Assembly (NCBI GenBank): GCA_030837395.1
Contig: JAUPKO010000301.1
Location: 1-6,215 of the forward strand
Length of the DNA stretch: 6,215 nucleotides
DNA from: Actinomycetota bacterium
GTDB lineage: Bacteria; Actinomycetota; Actinomycetes; S36-B12; UBA10799
Direction: 5' to 3'
Positions 1 to 5,393 of this stretch are shown in pieces. A program made the translations under genes and the position numbers. Under the pieces are notes generated by a model. The model was not told the DNA's origin, searched no databases, and saw only the letters and a program-made list of their open reading frames with translations. Positions within the stretch are counted from its first letter, which is position 1, and every line of letters begins with the position of its first letter.

Positions 1-32
1 CCTTCCTCCTCACTCCTATACATGTTGTAAGC

Positions 33-422
33 ATGCTCCTCGCCGGCGCCGCAACCGGCAAGGTCCATATTCCGCGGCCGCGGGTACCGCTCACCTTCCG
101 AACCGCGGTGCCTTGGTTGAAGAAGTGCGAGGTTCGGGTGGATTCGACATACCCCCAGTCACGCCCGACGGCCGTCGACTTGCGGACATTCTTGACCGGG
201 ATTGCAGCCTGCACACATGGCGGACCGTTGCACAGAACTTCGCGCGGGTTCAGGAAGTGGGCCAATGCACAAGGAGGCCCAGTCGAATCGGTGCGCGAGT
301 TGCTCAGCTTGGCATCCCGTACGGATCTCAAAGTCACTCCGCAGTTCGACGTCGAATCTGAAACTCGGGGCAGTGGGGCACTTGAGGTGTTCGTACCTCT
401 TCCTAGGCCCACTGATAAGTAG
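33..422 (+). CDS. Hypothetical protein, possibly 5'-partial
   Basis: I do not recognise this 129-residue ORF. Its second half reads like a soluble protein, with alternating acidic and hydrophobic residues (VESVRELLSLASRTDLK) and a beta-like tail (GALEVFVPLPRP). No signal peptide or membrane segment is visible. The ATG at 33 has no Shine-Dalgarno sequence in front of it, and the frame stays open to the window edge, so the true start may lie outside. Third-position GC is high but less extreme than in the transposase at the other end. It lies convergent to the MmpS-like gene at 713-1423. It could equally be a chance open frame or a decayed gene fragment. Confidence 0.35.
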   Translation: MLLAGAATGKVHIPRPRVPLTFRTAVPWLKKCEVRVDSTYPQSRPTAVDLRTFLTGIAACTHGGPLHRTSRGFRKWANAQGGPVESVRELLSLASRTDLKVTPQFDVESETRGSGALEVFVPLPRPTDK

Positions 423-712
423 GTGTCGGGATTCCGATGACAACCGACGGTGGCGCTTGGCCCTTAGCAACAACGCTGGGCGCGGCAAGTGTCCGCGTCC
501 TCCCCAGGTCGCTCGTTATGACTCCTTCACGGTGTTCGCCGCCGGGCCCGCCATTCGAACGCTTCTTAAGTCGCTGGGAGGCCGATGTCGCAGGTACGGC
601 ACCGGTAGCAAAGGTGGGATAGCCTCCCGCCCTTACTACGTAGTATCCCGCAACTGCGAAGTATGGAACTCCCTGGCGAGGCATGGGTCTGGCTGTGGGG
701 TAGTAACCGGGC
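423..712. other. Intergenic region without a convincing gene
   Basis: Several open frames cross this stretch on both strands, but none has protein-like composition, a good ribosome binding site or a recognisable domain. It separates two convergent reading frames. The only structure I see is the perfect 12-base palindrome at 634-645 and the small hairpin at 708-724. It may be decayed sequence. Confidence 0.5.
634..645. repeat. Perfect 12-bp palindrome TACTACGTAGTA
   Basis: TACTACGTAGTA is its own reverse complement. It is flanked more widely by GGGATA (616-621) and TATCCC (644-649), which are complementary and could form a larger hairpin. It lies beyond the 3' end of the minus-strand MmpS-like gene, where an operator for that gene would not be expected. 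It may be a transcript-end structure or chance. Confidence 0.3.
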
Positions 713-724
713 CTACTCGGCCCG
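708..724 (-). terminator. Short GC-rich hairpin at the end of the MmpS-like gene
   Basis: CGGGCC (708-713) and GGCCCG (719-724) pair around a five-base loop and overlap the TAG stop of the minus-strand gene (713-715). No T-tract follows in the minus direction, so at most it is a weak or actinobacterial-type U-less terminator. Confidence 0.25.
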
Positions 725-1423
725 TCCGTCGCAAGTGGCAATTTTGAACTCGCCGCTTGACGAGTTCGCGGCATTGGTCGTGCCGTTGACCTCGATGGAG
801 CAAGACACGGTCCCCTCGGTCATGTTCTGGACACTGATGTAGACAAACTCGCCACGGACAAAGGTGAACGTACGACTCCAACCATCGTCCACTTCATCCT
901 GCTGCACACCGGTCGGCGTCTCGTAGGTGATGTCTGCATCGGCTTCCAACTCGTTCTCCTGATAGCCGTTGACCGACACCGAGTAGGTGACCGAGACTGT
1001 CGCGGACCCCGAGGTGTCGTTCGGCGAACCGAACGCGTTGTCTGGTCCGCCACTCCCCAAGAGCGCTTCCTGCGGCGCCGCGCGGCGAGCGGACTCGTCC
1101 AAGCTAATCCGCCACACAGCGTAGCCACCGATCCCGGCAGCGAGCACGACCAACACTATGCCGATCAGGGCCCACGACCCGCGTCGCGAGCCGCCTCCCG
1201 TGTTGGGGGTATCGCCTGTACTTGCGGGTGCCGCAGGCAAAGGATCATCCTGGGCAGAGTCCATTGGCGGGGTAGCAACCAGTCGGGTGGAGATGGAAGA
1301 ACTCCGCTCGGCCTCCGGGGGAGCCTTGTACGGGCGGGTCTGCTCAGTCCACGTCTCGCCGTCCCAGTACCTCTGCTGGAAGACCCCTGTGGGATCTGGA
1401 AACCAGCCGGCGCCAAGCGCCAT
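713..1423 (-). CDS. DUF2510 membrane protein with MmpS-like exterior domain
   Basis: This 236-residue protein is probably membrane-anchored. Residues 6-30 form a DUF2510 domain (GWFPDPTG, RYWDGETWTEQTR), a short Trp-rich actinobacterial module found at the N-terminus of many membrane proteins. A disordered Pro/Ser/Thr linker follows, then one membrane helix at about 84-104 (ALIGIVLVVLAAGIGGYAVW) preceded by RR. That places the DUF2510 domain inside and the C-terminus outside. Residues about 142-233 resemble the exported beta domain of MmpS transport accessory proteins: VTYSVS, ADITYETPTGVQQ, GWSRTFTF, ISVQN, CSIEVNGT and a final TC. Its only two cysteines (208, 231) could form a disulfide. 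MmpS proteins assist MmpL lipid exporters, but no mmpL gene is in the window, so a transport role is not established. The ATG at 1423 is preceded by a G-rich stretch (GGGGG, spacing about six). Confidence 0.85.
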   Translation of the reverse strand: MALGAGWFPDPTGVFQQRYWDGETWTEQTRPYKAPPEAERSSSISTRLVATPPMDSAQDDPLPAAPASTGDTPNTGGGSRRGSWALIGIVLVVLAAGIGGYAVWRISLDESARRAAPQEALLGSGGPDNAFGSPNDTSGSATVSVTYSVSVNGYQENELEADADITYETPTGVQQDEVDDGWSRTFTFVRGEFVYISVQNMTEGTVSCSIEVNGTTNAANSSSGEFKIATCDGRAE

Positions 1424-1665
1424 GCCGCACCCCCATTGCTTACGCGCTGCCTCGATTCCGGCGTCAAGCCGGGAACCCTTCCCTACGTCGGTGCACGAAA
1501 CCAGTACTCATCCGATCTGGCGGACGCAGATCGTCCGGCGCTTACACGATCACCATCTGCAAAGCCGGATAAGGGACCGCAGATGGGCCACGACCTACCG
1601 CCTGTCGCCACTGGGGCTCTGGTCTCCAACCGTCGATCCCCGCTGGCCGTCGGCCGGCAGTAGAC
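1424..1665. other. Gap between the two DUF2510 genes
   Basis: These 242 bases separate two genes in the same orientation and contain no convincing gene. The gap is long enough to hold a promoter for the MmpS-like gene. On the minus strand a TTGACG (plus 1462-1467) lies 38 bases before its start codon, but I find no good -10 element at normal spacing. The same spot holds the inverted repeat at 1458-1472. The MmpS-like gene may therefore be transcribed separately from the upstream DUF2510 gene. Confidence 0.35.
1458..1472. repeat. Inverted repeat CCGGC-GTCAA-GCCGG
   Basis: This is a five-base perfect stem with a five-base loop, extendable by TTCC/GGAA if one G is bulged. It lies downstream of the 1666-2178 gene and upstream of the MmpS-like gene, so it could end the former transcript or act as an operator for the latter. 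No T-tract is present. Confidence 0.3.
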
Positions 1666-2178
1666 CTATCGGGCGGCCTTGTCACTGGCTGTGAAGATGG
1701 CGCGAGCCCAGACGAACGCGGCCCCAGAAAGCACCATCACCCCGATGCCGACGCCGATCTTGAGTCCGTTGGCTCGCTTGTTAACGGAGAGTGAAAGGTC
1801 GTAGAGAGCCTCCCCGTAGAGATTGGTGCCACTTCTTGCCGCGCACGTCCCCGAGAATCCATCGATGGTTCCGGACGGACACGAGGGAATGATTCCCCAA
1901 AGCACGATGGCTGCGCCTATTACGAACAGCGAGATCAGGAGAATGAGCAAACCGTTCCGGAAAGCCGGGTTGGAGCTACTTCCCTGGACCCGCTCCTCTG
2001 GACGCTCGTTAGCAACCGATGATGGCGGTGCGAAAGCGCGCGTCTGGTCCGTCCAACTGCCCCCGTCCCAAAAGCGCTCGACGGGGGCGCCTGACGGATC
2101 TGGATGCCAGCCTGACGGCGGATCGTCTTGAGGGTCCCCATCTGTCACGTCTCCTTGGACATTCGCCTCATCTGCCAT
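1666..2178 (-). CDS. DUF2510 protein with two membrane helices
   Basis: From the ATG at 2178 the product is 170 residues. The DUF2510 domain near residues 23-47 (GWHPDPSG, RFWDGGSWTDQTR) closely matches that of the neighbouring MmpS-like protein. A Ser/Pro/Glu linker leads to a first membrane helix (GLLILLISLFVIGAAIVLWG), then an exterior loop of about 40 residues with two cysteines (PSCPSG, GTCAARSG) that could form a disulfide, then a second helix (IGVGIGVMVLSGAAFVWA) and a short basic tail. The predicted topology puts both termini in the cytoplasm. An in-frame ATG at 2214 would add 12 residues. Its AAGGAG is 13 bases away, and GGAAGGG is 12 bases from the ATG at 2178, so the start is uncertain. 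The function is unknown. The gene follows a lipoprotein gene in the same orientation by 64-99 bases, so they may form an operon. Confidence 0.8.
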   Translation of the reverse strand: MADEANVQGDVTDGDPQDDPPSGWHPDPSGAPVERFWDGGSWTDQTRAFAPPSSVANERPEERVQGSSSNPAFRNGLLILLISLFVIGAAIVLWGIIPSCPSGTIDGFSGTCAARSGTNLYGEALYDLSLSVNKRANGLKIGVGIGVMVLSGAAFVWARAIFTASDKAAR

Positions 2179-2277
2179 GCGCTGATCGGACCCTTCCGTG
2201 TGTGTAGCGCGCATTCACCGACCCCGGCTCCTTGGCAGGGACTCCGTCGATGTCTCGATCGGTCGACTTGGTTCCGC

Positions 2278-2583
2278 CTATCCGCAGTTCTGGTCGTACA
2301 TCTCCGTCAACGAAGCCCTTGCCTGGTCCGTCGGAAGGGCGTCGCCGACCGCATCAAGGCCCAGCCCTACGAAGGCCATGTCCATGTCAACAACTTGAGA
2401 GTGCGTCGCCTTCCCCACGCCGGTGCCGTTCCAAAGGGAGCAGACGGTTGTCCGTCCGTCTGGACTCAACTTGTCCCACTTTGCCTGTGCCCACGTCTGC
2501 GCCTCGCTCTGAGACGCGCATCCAGACAGGCTCATCACGACCACGGTCAAGGTGGCCAGTGCAAGCCGAGTGGCTCTCTTCAT
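2278..2583 (-). CDS. Small lipoprotein with one cysteine pair
   Basis: This 101-residue protein starts with a lipoprotein signal peptide: basic MKRATR, a hydrophobic stretch (LALATLTVVVMSL) and a lipobox LSGC with the lipidated Cys at residue 22. It should be anchored on the outer face of the membrane. The mature part is about 80 residues with two cysteines (48 and 100), one near each end, probably joined in a disulfide. This layout recalls small actinobacterial lipoproteins of the DUF732 kind, but the match is loose. The ATG at 2583 is chosen because it begins the signal peptide and follows GGGGGAG closely. The frame is open further upstream to 2883, but that part has no signal peptide and overlaps the divergent promoter region. 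It is first in a row of three envelope genes. Confidence 0.75.
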   Translation of the reverse strand: MKRATRLALATLTVVVMSLSGCASQSEAQTWAQAKWDKLSPDGRTTVCSLWNGTGVGKATHSQVVDMDMAFVGLGLDAVGDALPTDQARASLTEMYDQNCG

Positions 2584-2629
2584 TTCTCCCCCAAAGCGCA
2601 CGCAAGCGGTTCCCCCATGAAACTGCGTC

Positions 2630-2659
2630 ATAGTAGCTGCAGACTCTCCGCCCTGTCTT
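2630..2659 (-). promoter_or_regulatory. Candidate promoter for the lipoprotein gene
   Basis: On the minus strand, TACTAT (plus 2630-2635) fits the actinobacterial -10 pattern TAnnnT. AAGACA (plus 2654-2659) lies 18 bases upstream as a 4/6 match to TTGACA. The predicted transcript start leaves about 40 bases before the ATG at 2583. This was found by eye and not scored. Confidence 0.4.
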
Positions 2660-2690
2660 GGTATGGCGAACGGACGCAACTGGGCGGCCT

Positions 2691-2706
2691 TCCCCCGAGC
2701 GGGGGA
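2691..2706. repeat. GC-rich hairpin TCCCCC-GAGC-GGGGGA
   Basis: A six-base perfect stem with a four-base loop lies in the divergent region between the lipoprotein gene and the plus-strand gene at 2832. It sits just upstream of the candidate minus-strand promoter, so it could be a protein-binding site or a small terminator. There is no T-tract on either side. Confidence 0.35.
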
Positions 2707-2831
2707 GACTGTTTGTACCTCCGAGCTTGAGGGCGCGGGATCAACGGGTAAGGCCGTCACGCACCGCCGTTGCCGGGATTCCAGGGACGCTACCCTTCGC
2801 CCGCCGGCCTGAACTAGACGGAGATGCGTTG

Positions 2832-3194
2832 ATGAACGGGGGTGCCAATGAGGACGCGCCCGCTGGTTTCGGTTGCGGGGCATTTCCCTCGCCGCCTGCG
2901 CGGAGTGCCTCAGGCGGCGAAGACGTATCGGCGTCGGTATCCCTCCCCACTAGGGGGAGTCAGGTCGCAATCGACAGGTGCTATCAGATGCTGGCTAATG
3001 GGGAGACGCTGGAGAACACAGGCAGCGGCGCCTGCGACATCGACCAGGGATTCCTTGGTGATCCAAGTCGGCAAGGCAGTGTCTCGAGATGGGTGCCCAG
3101 TTTGCGGCCGGTCACGATTGGCGTCAACAAGGCTCACTGGGTGGTCACTACGCAGGCTTGGTTCACCAGGGACTCCCTTCGGATCCCTGGATAG
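2832..3194 (+). CDS. Hypothetical protein with lipoprotein-like N-terminus but no signal peptide
   Basis: This 120-residue ORF is not recognised. The first 40 residues are Gly/Ala/Ser/Pro-rich (GCGAFPSPPARSASGGEDVS). A folded-looking part follows: QVAIDRCYQMLANG, ACDIDQGFLGDPSRQ, VPSLRPVTIGVNKAHWVVTT, and an end at SLRIPG. The Cys at 15 followed by a Ser/Pro linker looks like the mature start of a lipoprotein, yet nothing hydrophobic precedes it in this frame. The ATG at 2832 has GGAG at 2820-2823 with an eight-base spacer, and a two-codon ORF (ATG CGT TGA, 2824-2832) overlaps it. An ATG at 2848 in another frame gives MRTRPLVSVAG, so a frameshift or small deletion may have removed the signal peptide. 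The gene is divergent from the lipoprotein and convergent with the HEPN-like gene. Confidence 0.5.
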   Translation: MNGGANEDAPAGFGCGAFPSPPARSASGGEDVSASVSLPTRGSQVAIDRCYQMLANGETLENTGSGACDIDQGFLGDPSRQGSVSRWVPSLRPVTIGVNKAHWVVTTQAWFTRDSLRIPG

Positions 3195-3294
3195 TTCGCC
3201 GACAGTGGCTAGTGTCAATCCGTGCGCGAATCCCACCGCGTCGGCTGCACGCTGAGAACCGTGTGACTCGTGTGGTCCGCCACCTGCCCTCCGA

Positions 3295-3876
3295 TCAGGG
3301 TTTCCGCTGGAGTGGCGGGCCGTGTGTTGCCACCCACTGAGTGAATCGCGCGTCTGTGGCGCTCAACATAGCCACGGCGAGGTCGCTCACGAAGGTACGT
3401 ATCTGAATTGATCGGTCGAAGCCGGCTCCATGAGGAGTGAAGATGCCGTGGAAGACCAGGTGGCGCAAGCCCTGAGCAACGCACCGCACGTCGGCTTCGT
3501 CGGGGTTGCCGTAAAGCCGTTCGATCCGTCCTAAGAGCGACTTGTTCGTGAGATTCTCAAGGAGCAGCAGTCGAAGACGGCCGGCTCGGTCATGCCGAAA
3601 GCGACCAGCAAGGTCGACCGACGAGACCGATGTTGCGTCGAGCTGCCCCTTCAGCGCCGCTTCGAGCGATTCCAAAGCGGAATAGCCAAGGGCAACGCGG
3701 AGTCCCTCTGTGTAGCCCTTCGCGACCTCTGGCCGGAGGTTGGTGAACGACACATCGGTCAGTTGGTGAGCCATGCTGAACCTCGCGGCAAACCGGTTGA
3801 GGCCACTGTTCTCGGTCAGAGTGCCGGCGCTCACCAGACGGCGATACTGGCGCCAAGCCGTCGGATTGCGAGACAT
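3295..3876 (-). CDS. HEPN-like protein, candidate RNase
   Basis: This 193-residue, mostly helical soluble protein has no signal peptide or membrane segment. Residues 138-144 read RHLVFHG, matching the HEPN-domain motif R-x4-6-H, in which a polar residue follows Arg and Gly often follows His. In HEPN ribonucleases of toxin-antitoxin, CRISPR and abortive-infection systems this Arg/His pair forms the active site. That is known of the superfamily, and assigning this protein to it is my inference from the motif and helical context. Other landmarks are LGYSALESLEAAL (63-75) and a C-terminal signature TDARFTQW (174-181), both shared with the broken copy at 4953-5337. The ATG at 3876 is preceded by AAAAGG with a six-base spacer. 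No nucleotidyltransferase (MNT) or other usual antitoxin gene lies beside it. It may instead be a non-catalytic HEPN or an unrelated helical family. Confidence 0.7.
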   Translation of the reverse strand: MSRNPTAWRQYRRLVSAGTLTENSGLNRFAARFSMAHQLTDVSFTNLRPEVAKGYTEGLRVALGYSALESLEAALKGQLDATSVSSVDLAGRFRHDRAGRLRLLLLENLTNKSLLGRIERLYGNPDEADVRCVAQGLRHLVFHGIFTPHGAGFDRSIQIRTFVSDLAVAMLSATDARFTQWVATHGPPLQRKP

Positions 3877-3899
3877 ACCACCCCTTTTGCGTGAAAAGA

Positions 3900-4093
3900 C
3901 ATCGCCAGCTTGCCGCGATCAGCGTTACGGCGCTCCATCATTGCAACGGCTCGCGGGGAAGGCCCATGCGGTCGTGCGGCTCATGGGGCACGCGGACGAC
4001 CACGGGTCGGAGCTCGGTGGCCTGGCTTTCGCCCTGACCGACGGCCAGTTCACCGCTTGGGGAACGCCGCTCAACAGCGGTCCCAAACCATGA
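3900..4093 (+). pseudogene. Possible C-terminal remnant of a third HEPN-like copy
   Basis: The frame ending at TGA 4091-4093 reads SELGGLAFALTDGQFTAW before its end. This aligns without gaps to the tail of the 193-residue HEPN-like protein (SDLAVAMLSATDARFTQW). S, L, T, D, F, T and W are identical, several others are similar, and the last residues are PKP against RKP. The upstream part in this frame (about 3900-4030) is less convincing and shows no R-x4-H motif. No start codon or ribosome binding site suits a full gene, and the frame runs back through the start of the divergent gene. I read it as a fragment left after deletion. The alignment covers only about 19 residues, so chance similarity remains possible. 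The left boundary is approximate. Confidence 0.35.
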
Positions 4094-4236
4094 GCAACAA
4101 CAGTAAGTGGCCGTGTCTACCGCGCGATTTCGAGGCAGGGTGCCTCTGATGCCACTCAGCAAGGAGGCTGCGCCGAGCCAAGACCTGCGTGTCCCACATG
4201 CTTTGGGATCATTGACGTGGCTCGATAAGGAGACAC
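4094..4236. other. Intergenic stretch with small hairpin
   Basis: I see no gene here. GAGGCA (4132-4137) and TGCCTC (4141-4146) form a six-base perfect stem with a GGG loop shortly after the end of the HEPN-like remnant. This could be an old terminator, although no T-tract follows. A TTGACG at 4212-4217 lacks a convincing -10 element at normal spacing. Confidence 0.35.
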
Positions 4237-4401
4237 GTGGATCCCAACGCCATTGCGGCAGCGCGAGTGCCGGTCATGTCCGATCGTCGTCTAGCGCAAT
4301 TCCTGAGCCAAGTGGACATCTGTCGCGGCGAGCCGCTAGCCTCGCGCGCACCTACACCGTCGGCGAAGAGGGAAGCGACATGCGTCGACAGATCAAGGTG
4401 A
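4237..4401 (+). CDS. Small ORF with strong ribosome binding site
   Basis: A GTG-started frame of 54 residues follows a consensus AAGGAG (4227-4232) with a four-base spacer. The start reads VDPNAIAAARVPVMSDRRL, then AQFLSQVDICRGEP, and the frame becomes basic towards its end. I do not recognise it. Its end overlaps the leader ORF at 4380, and it stops 26 bases before the lipoprotein gene in the same direction. It could be a real small gene, the remnant of one, or simply a translation-initiation region that brings ribosomes towards the lipoprotein. Confidence 0.3.
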   Translation: MDPNAIAAARVPVMSDRRLAQFLSQVDICRGEPLASRAPTPSAKREATCVDRSR

Positions 4402-4427
4402 CTACCAATCAGAGTCGGCTCCGCTGA
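4380..4427 (+). CDS. 15-codon leader ORF overlapping the lipoprotein start
   Basis: The ATG at 4380 follows AGGGAAG (4369-4375) with a four-base spacer and encodes MRRQIKVTTNQSRLR. Its TGA (4425-4427) shares its A with the ATG of the lipoprotein gene (TGATG). The lipoprotein ATG has no ribosome binding site of its own, so termination-reinitiation from this leader is the simplest way to translate it. Alternatively, a frameshift could separate a longer basic N-terminus from the lipoprotein signal peptide. Confidence 0.4.
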   Translation: MRRQIKVTTNQSRLR

Positions 4428-4864
4428 TGGCGGGCTTGACAGGGCGCTTCGCTTGCTCGGCTGCGGTGATTGTCACTGCTTCGATTCTCGTGACAGCTTG
4501 CGGTGGAAGCTCAACGAGTTCGAACGGCGACACTTCTGCTTCACCTGCGTCACCCATCTCGGAATCGTCCGCAGTGCCCTCGATGGCGTCGAGTGCGAGC
4601 ACGTCTCTAGTTCCGGACTACGCGGCACTCTCGAAGGACGTCCGAAGCCGAGCGGCCCTGCCGAGCGACTACACGGATGCAAGCATCAAGAAGATGGCGG
4701 ATTACATCTGCGCGAAGCCCGATACAGCAGCGGCACTCGAGTTTCTGCAGAGCACTAAGGACTTGCTCGGTAGCGAGTTGACCGATGCGATCGCGGCGGG
4801 GGCTTACACGTATGTGTGCCCGGGCAAGTCAGACATTTACAACGAGTACCTAAGCCGAAGCTGA
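4427..4864 (+). CDS. DUF732-like lipoprotein
   Basis: This 145-residue protein has a lipoprotein signal peptide: MAGLTGR, a hydrophobic core (SAAVIVTASIL) and lipobox VTAC with the lipidated Cys at residue 25. A Ser/Thr/Pro-rich linker (about 26-62) leads to a compact helical domain (63-145). In it, Cys95 (YIC) and Cys131 (YVCP) are 36 residues apart. This spacing and the late YxCP fit the pattern of DUF732, a small disulfide-bonded domain of exported actinobacterial proteins whose biochemical role is unknown. The call rests on that pattern, not on a search. The ATG at 4427 has no Shine-Dalgarno sequence and overlaps the stop of the leader ORF as TGATG, which suggests translational coupling. 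Downstream it is convergent with the broken HEPN-like copy. Confidence 0.8.
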   Translation: MAGLTGRFACSAAVIVTASILVTACGGSSTSSNGDTSASPASPISESSAVPSMASSASTSLVPDYAALSKDVRSRAALPSDYTDASIKKMADYICAKPDTAAALEFLQSTKDLLGSELTDAIAAGAYTYVCPGKSDIYNEYLSRS

Positions 4865-4903
4865 CGTCCCTGCGGATCATGCACGGTCAGGTCCTCCGAC
4901 GGA

Positions 4904-4928
4904 CCGGCTCGCGGACAACTAGAGCCGG
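4904..4928. terminator. Hairpin between convergent genes
   Basis: CCGGCTC (4904-4910) and GAGCCGG (4922-4928) form a perfect seven-base stem with an 11-base loop. It lies between the lipoprotein stop (4864) and the end of the convergent HEPN-like remnant (4953). The position suits a bidirectional terminator, but there is no T-tract. Confidence 0.4.
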
Positions 4929-4952
4929 CGGGTTTGCTCAAAGGCGTAGAAC

Positions 4953-5337
4953 TCAGTGCATGAGTGCGCGTAAGCGCAAGACATACGCGGAGAATCCCAC
5001 GTCGGCCCGGACCAACAGCAAGTCGGCGAGATCATCAGCGATCTGTCGCTCCCATGCCGTTCGTCCAGCCCCTGCTCTAGTCGCAGTGAGGTCACCGTGA
5101 AGCAACTTGTGCCGGTAGAAGGCCGCCGTGGGCCTGACATCGGTTGAATCCGGGCTGTTCAACAGATCCTCAAGACGCTGTCGCCGCGGAGTTCCCACAT
5201 CAGTTTTCATCACTTCCGCACGGCGGCGAGCACGGGTGCTACGCAATCGTGAAGCGAGGACGGCATCATCGAGGACCTGTCGCGTCACACGAAGATCCAG
5301 GGCGGAGCACAGCGATTCGAGTGCGGCATAGGACAGG
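4953..5337 (-). pseudogene. HEPN-like protein, N-terminus removed by an insertion sequence
   Basis: The minus-strand frame from 5337 to the TGA at 4953-4955 begins LSYAALESLCSAL, a 9/13 match to residues 63-75 of the protein at 3295-3876. It then carries RHKLLHG (codons at 5094-5114), the same R-x4-H-G arrangement as RHLVFHG. It ends with DLADLLLVRADVGFSAYV, which aligns gaplessly with the relative's DLAVAMLSATDARFTQWV. About 62 N-terminal residues are missing, and the homology stops exactly where the IS21-like end begins at 5338. Within the IS the frame meets a TGA (5340-5342). An internal GTG at 5288 could give 111 residues, but it has no good ribosome binding site and would lack part of the helical bundle. 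I infer a dead gene copy. The R-x4-H motif itself is intact. Confidence 0.65.
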
Positions 5338-5393
5338 TGTCAACGCCGACTGAAAACTGACCCCCTGGCGATGATCGAAAATTGACCCCTCTC
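5338..5393. mobile_element. IS21-like terminal sequence
   Basis: The stretch begins TGTCAACGCCGACTGAAAAC and holds two near-identical 17-base repeats: GACTGAAAACTGACCCC (5348-5364) and GATCGAAAATTGACCCC (5373-5389), with 14/17 identity, starting 25 bases apart. A TG start and repeated internal motifs of this kind are typical of IS21-family ends. No istA or istB coding sequence is in the window, because the ISL3 element follows directly. This may be a broken IS21 end into which the ISL3 element inserted. The family name rests on memory of the motif. Confidence 0.5.

Noticed and set aside
202..747. A 181-residue plus-strand frame and the opposing 123-residue frame at 403-774
   Set aside because: Neither has protein-like composition or a good ribosome binding site. 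The first runs into the 3' end of the well-supported MmpS-like gene.
2247..2266. TCGA repeated three times at exact 8-base spacing upstream of a DUF2510 gene
   Set aside because: The four-base unit is common at this GC content and the flanking bases are not conserved between copies, so it is too weak to call an operator.
2770..2796. TTGCCG and TACCCT as a promoter for the plus-strand gene at 2832
   Set aside because: The spacer is only 15 bases and both boxes are poor matches.
2584..2883. N-terminal extension of the lipoprotein frame back to an ATG at 2883
   Set aside because: The added 100 residues have no domain, would bury the signal peptide inside the protein, and overlap the divergent promoter region and the plus-strand gene.
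4107..4427. A 106-residue plus-strand frame ending at the lipoprotein start
   Set aside because: Most of it is low-complexity and basic with no good ribosome binding site at its ATG. Only its last 15 codons, which have their own site at 4369-4375, are retained as the leader ORF.
4436..4441. Consensus TTGACA just inside the lipoprotein gene
   Set aside because: No -10 element lies at 16-18 bases, and it falls within the signal-peptide coding sequence, so it is probably chance.
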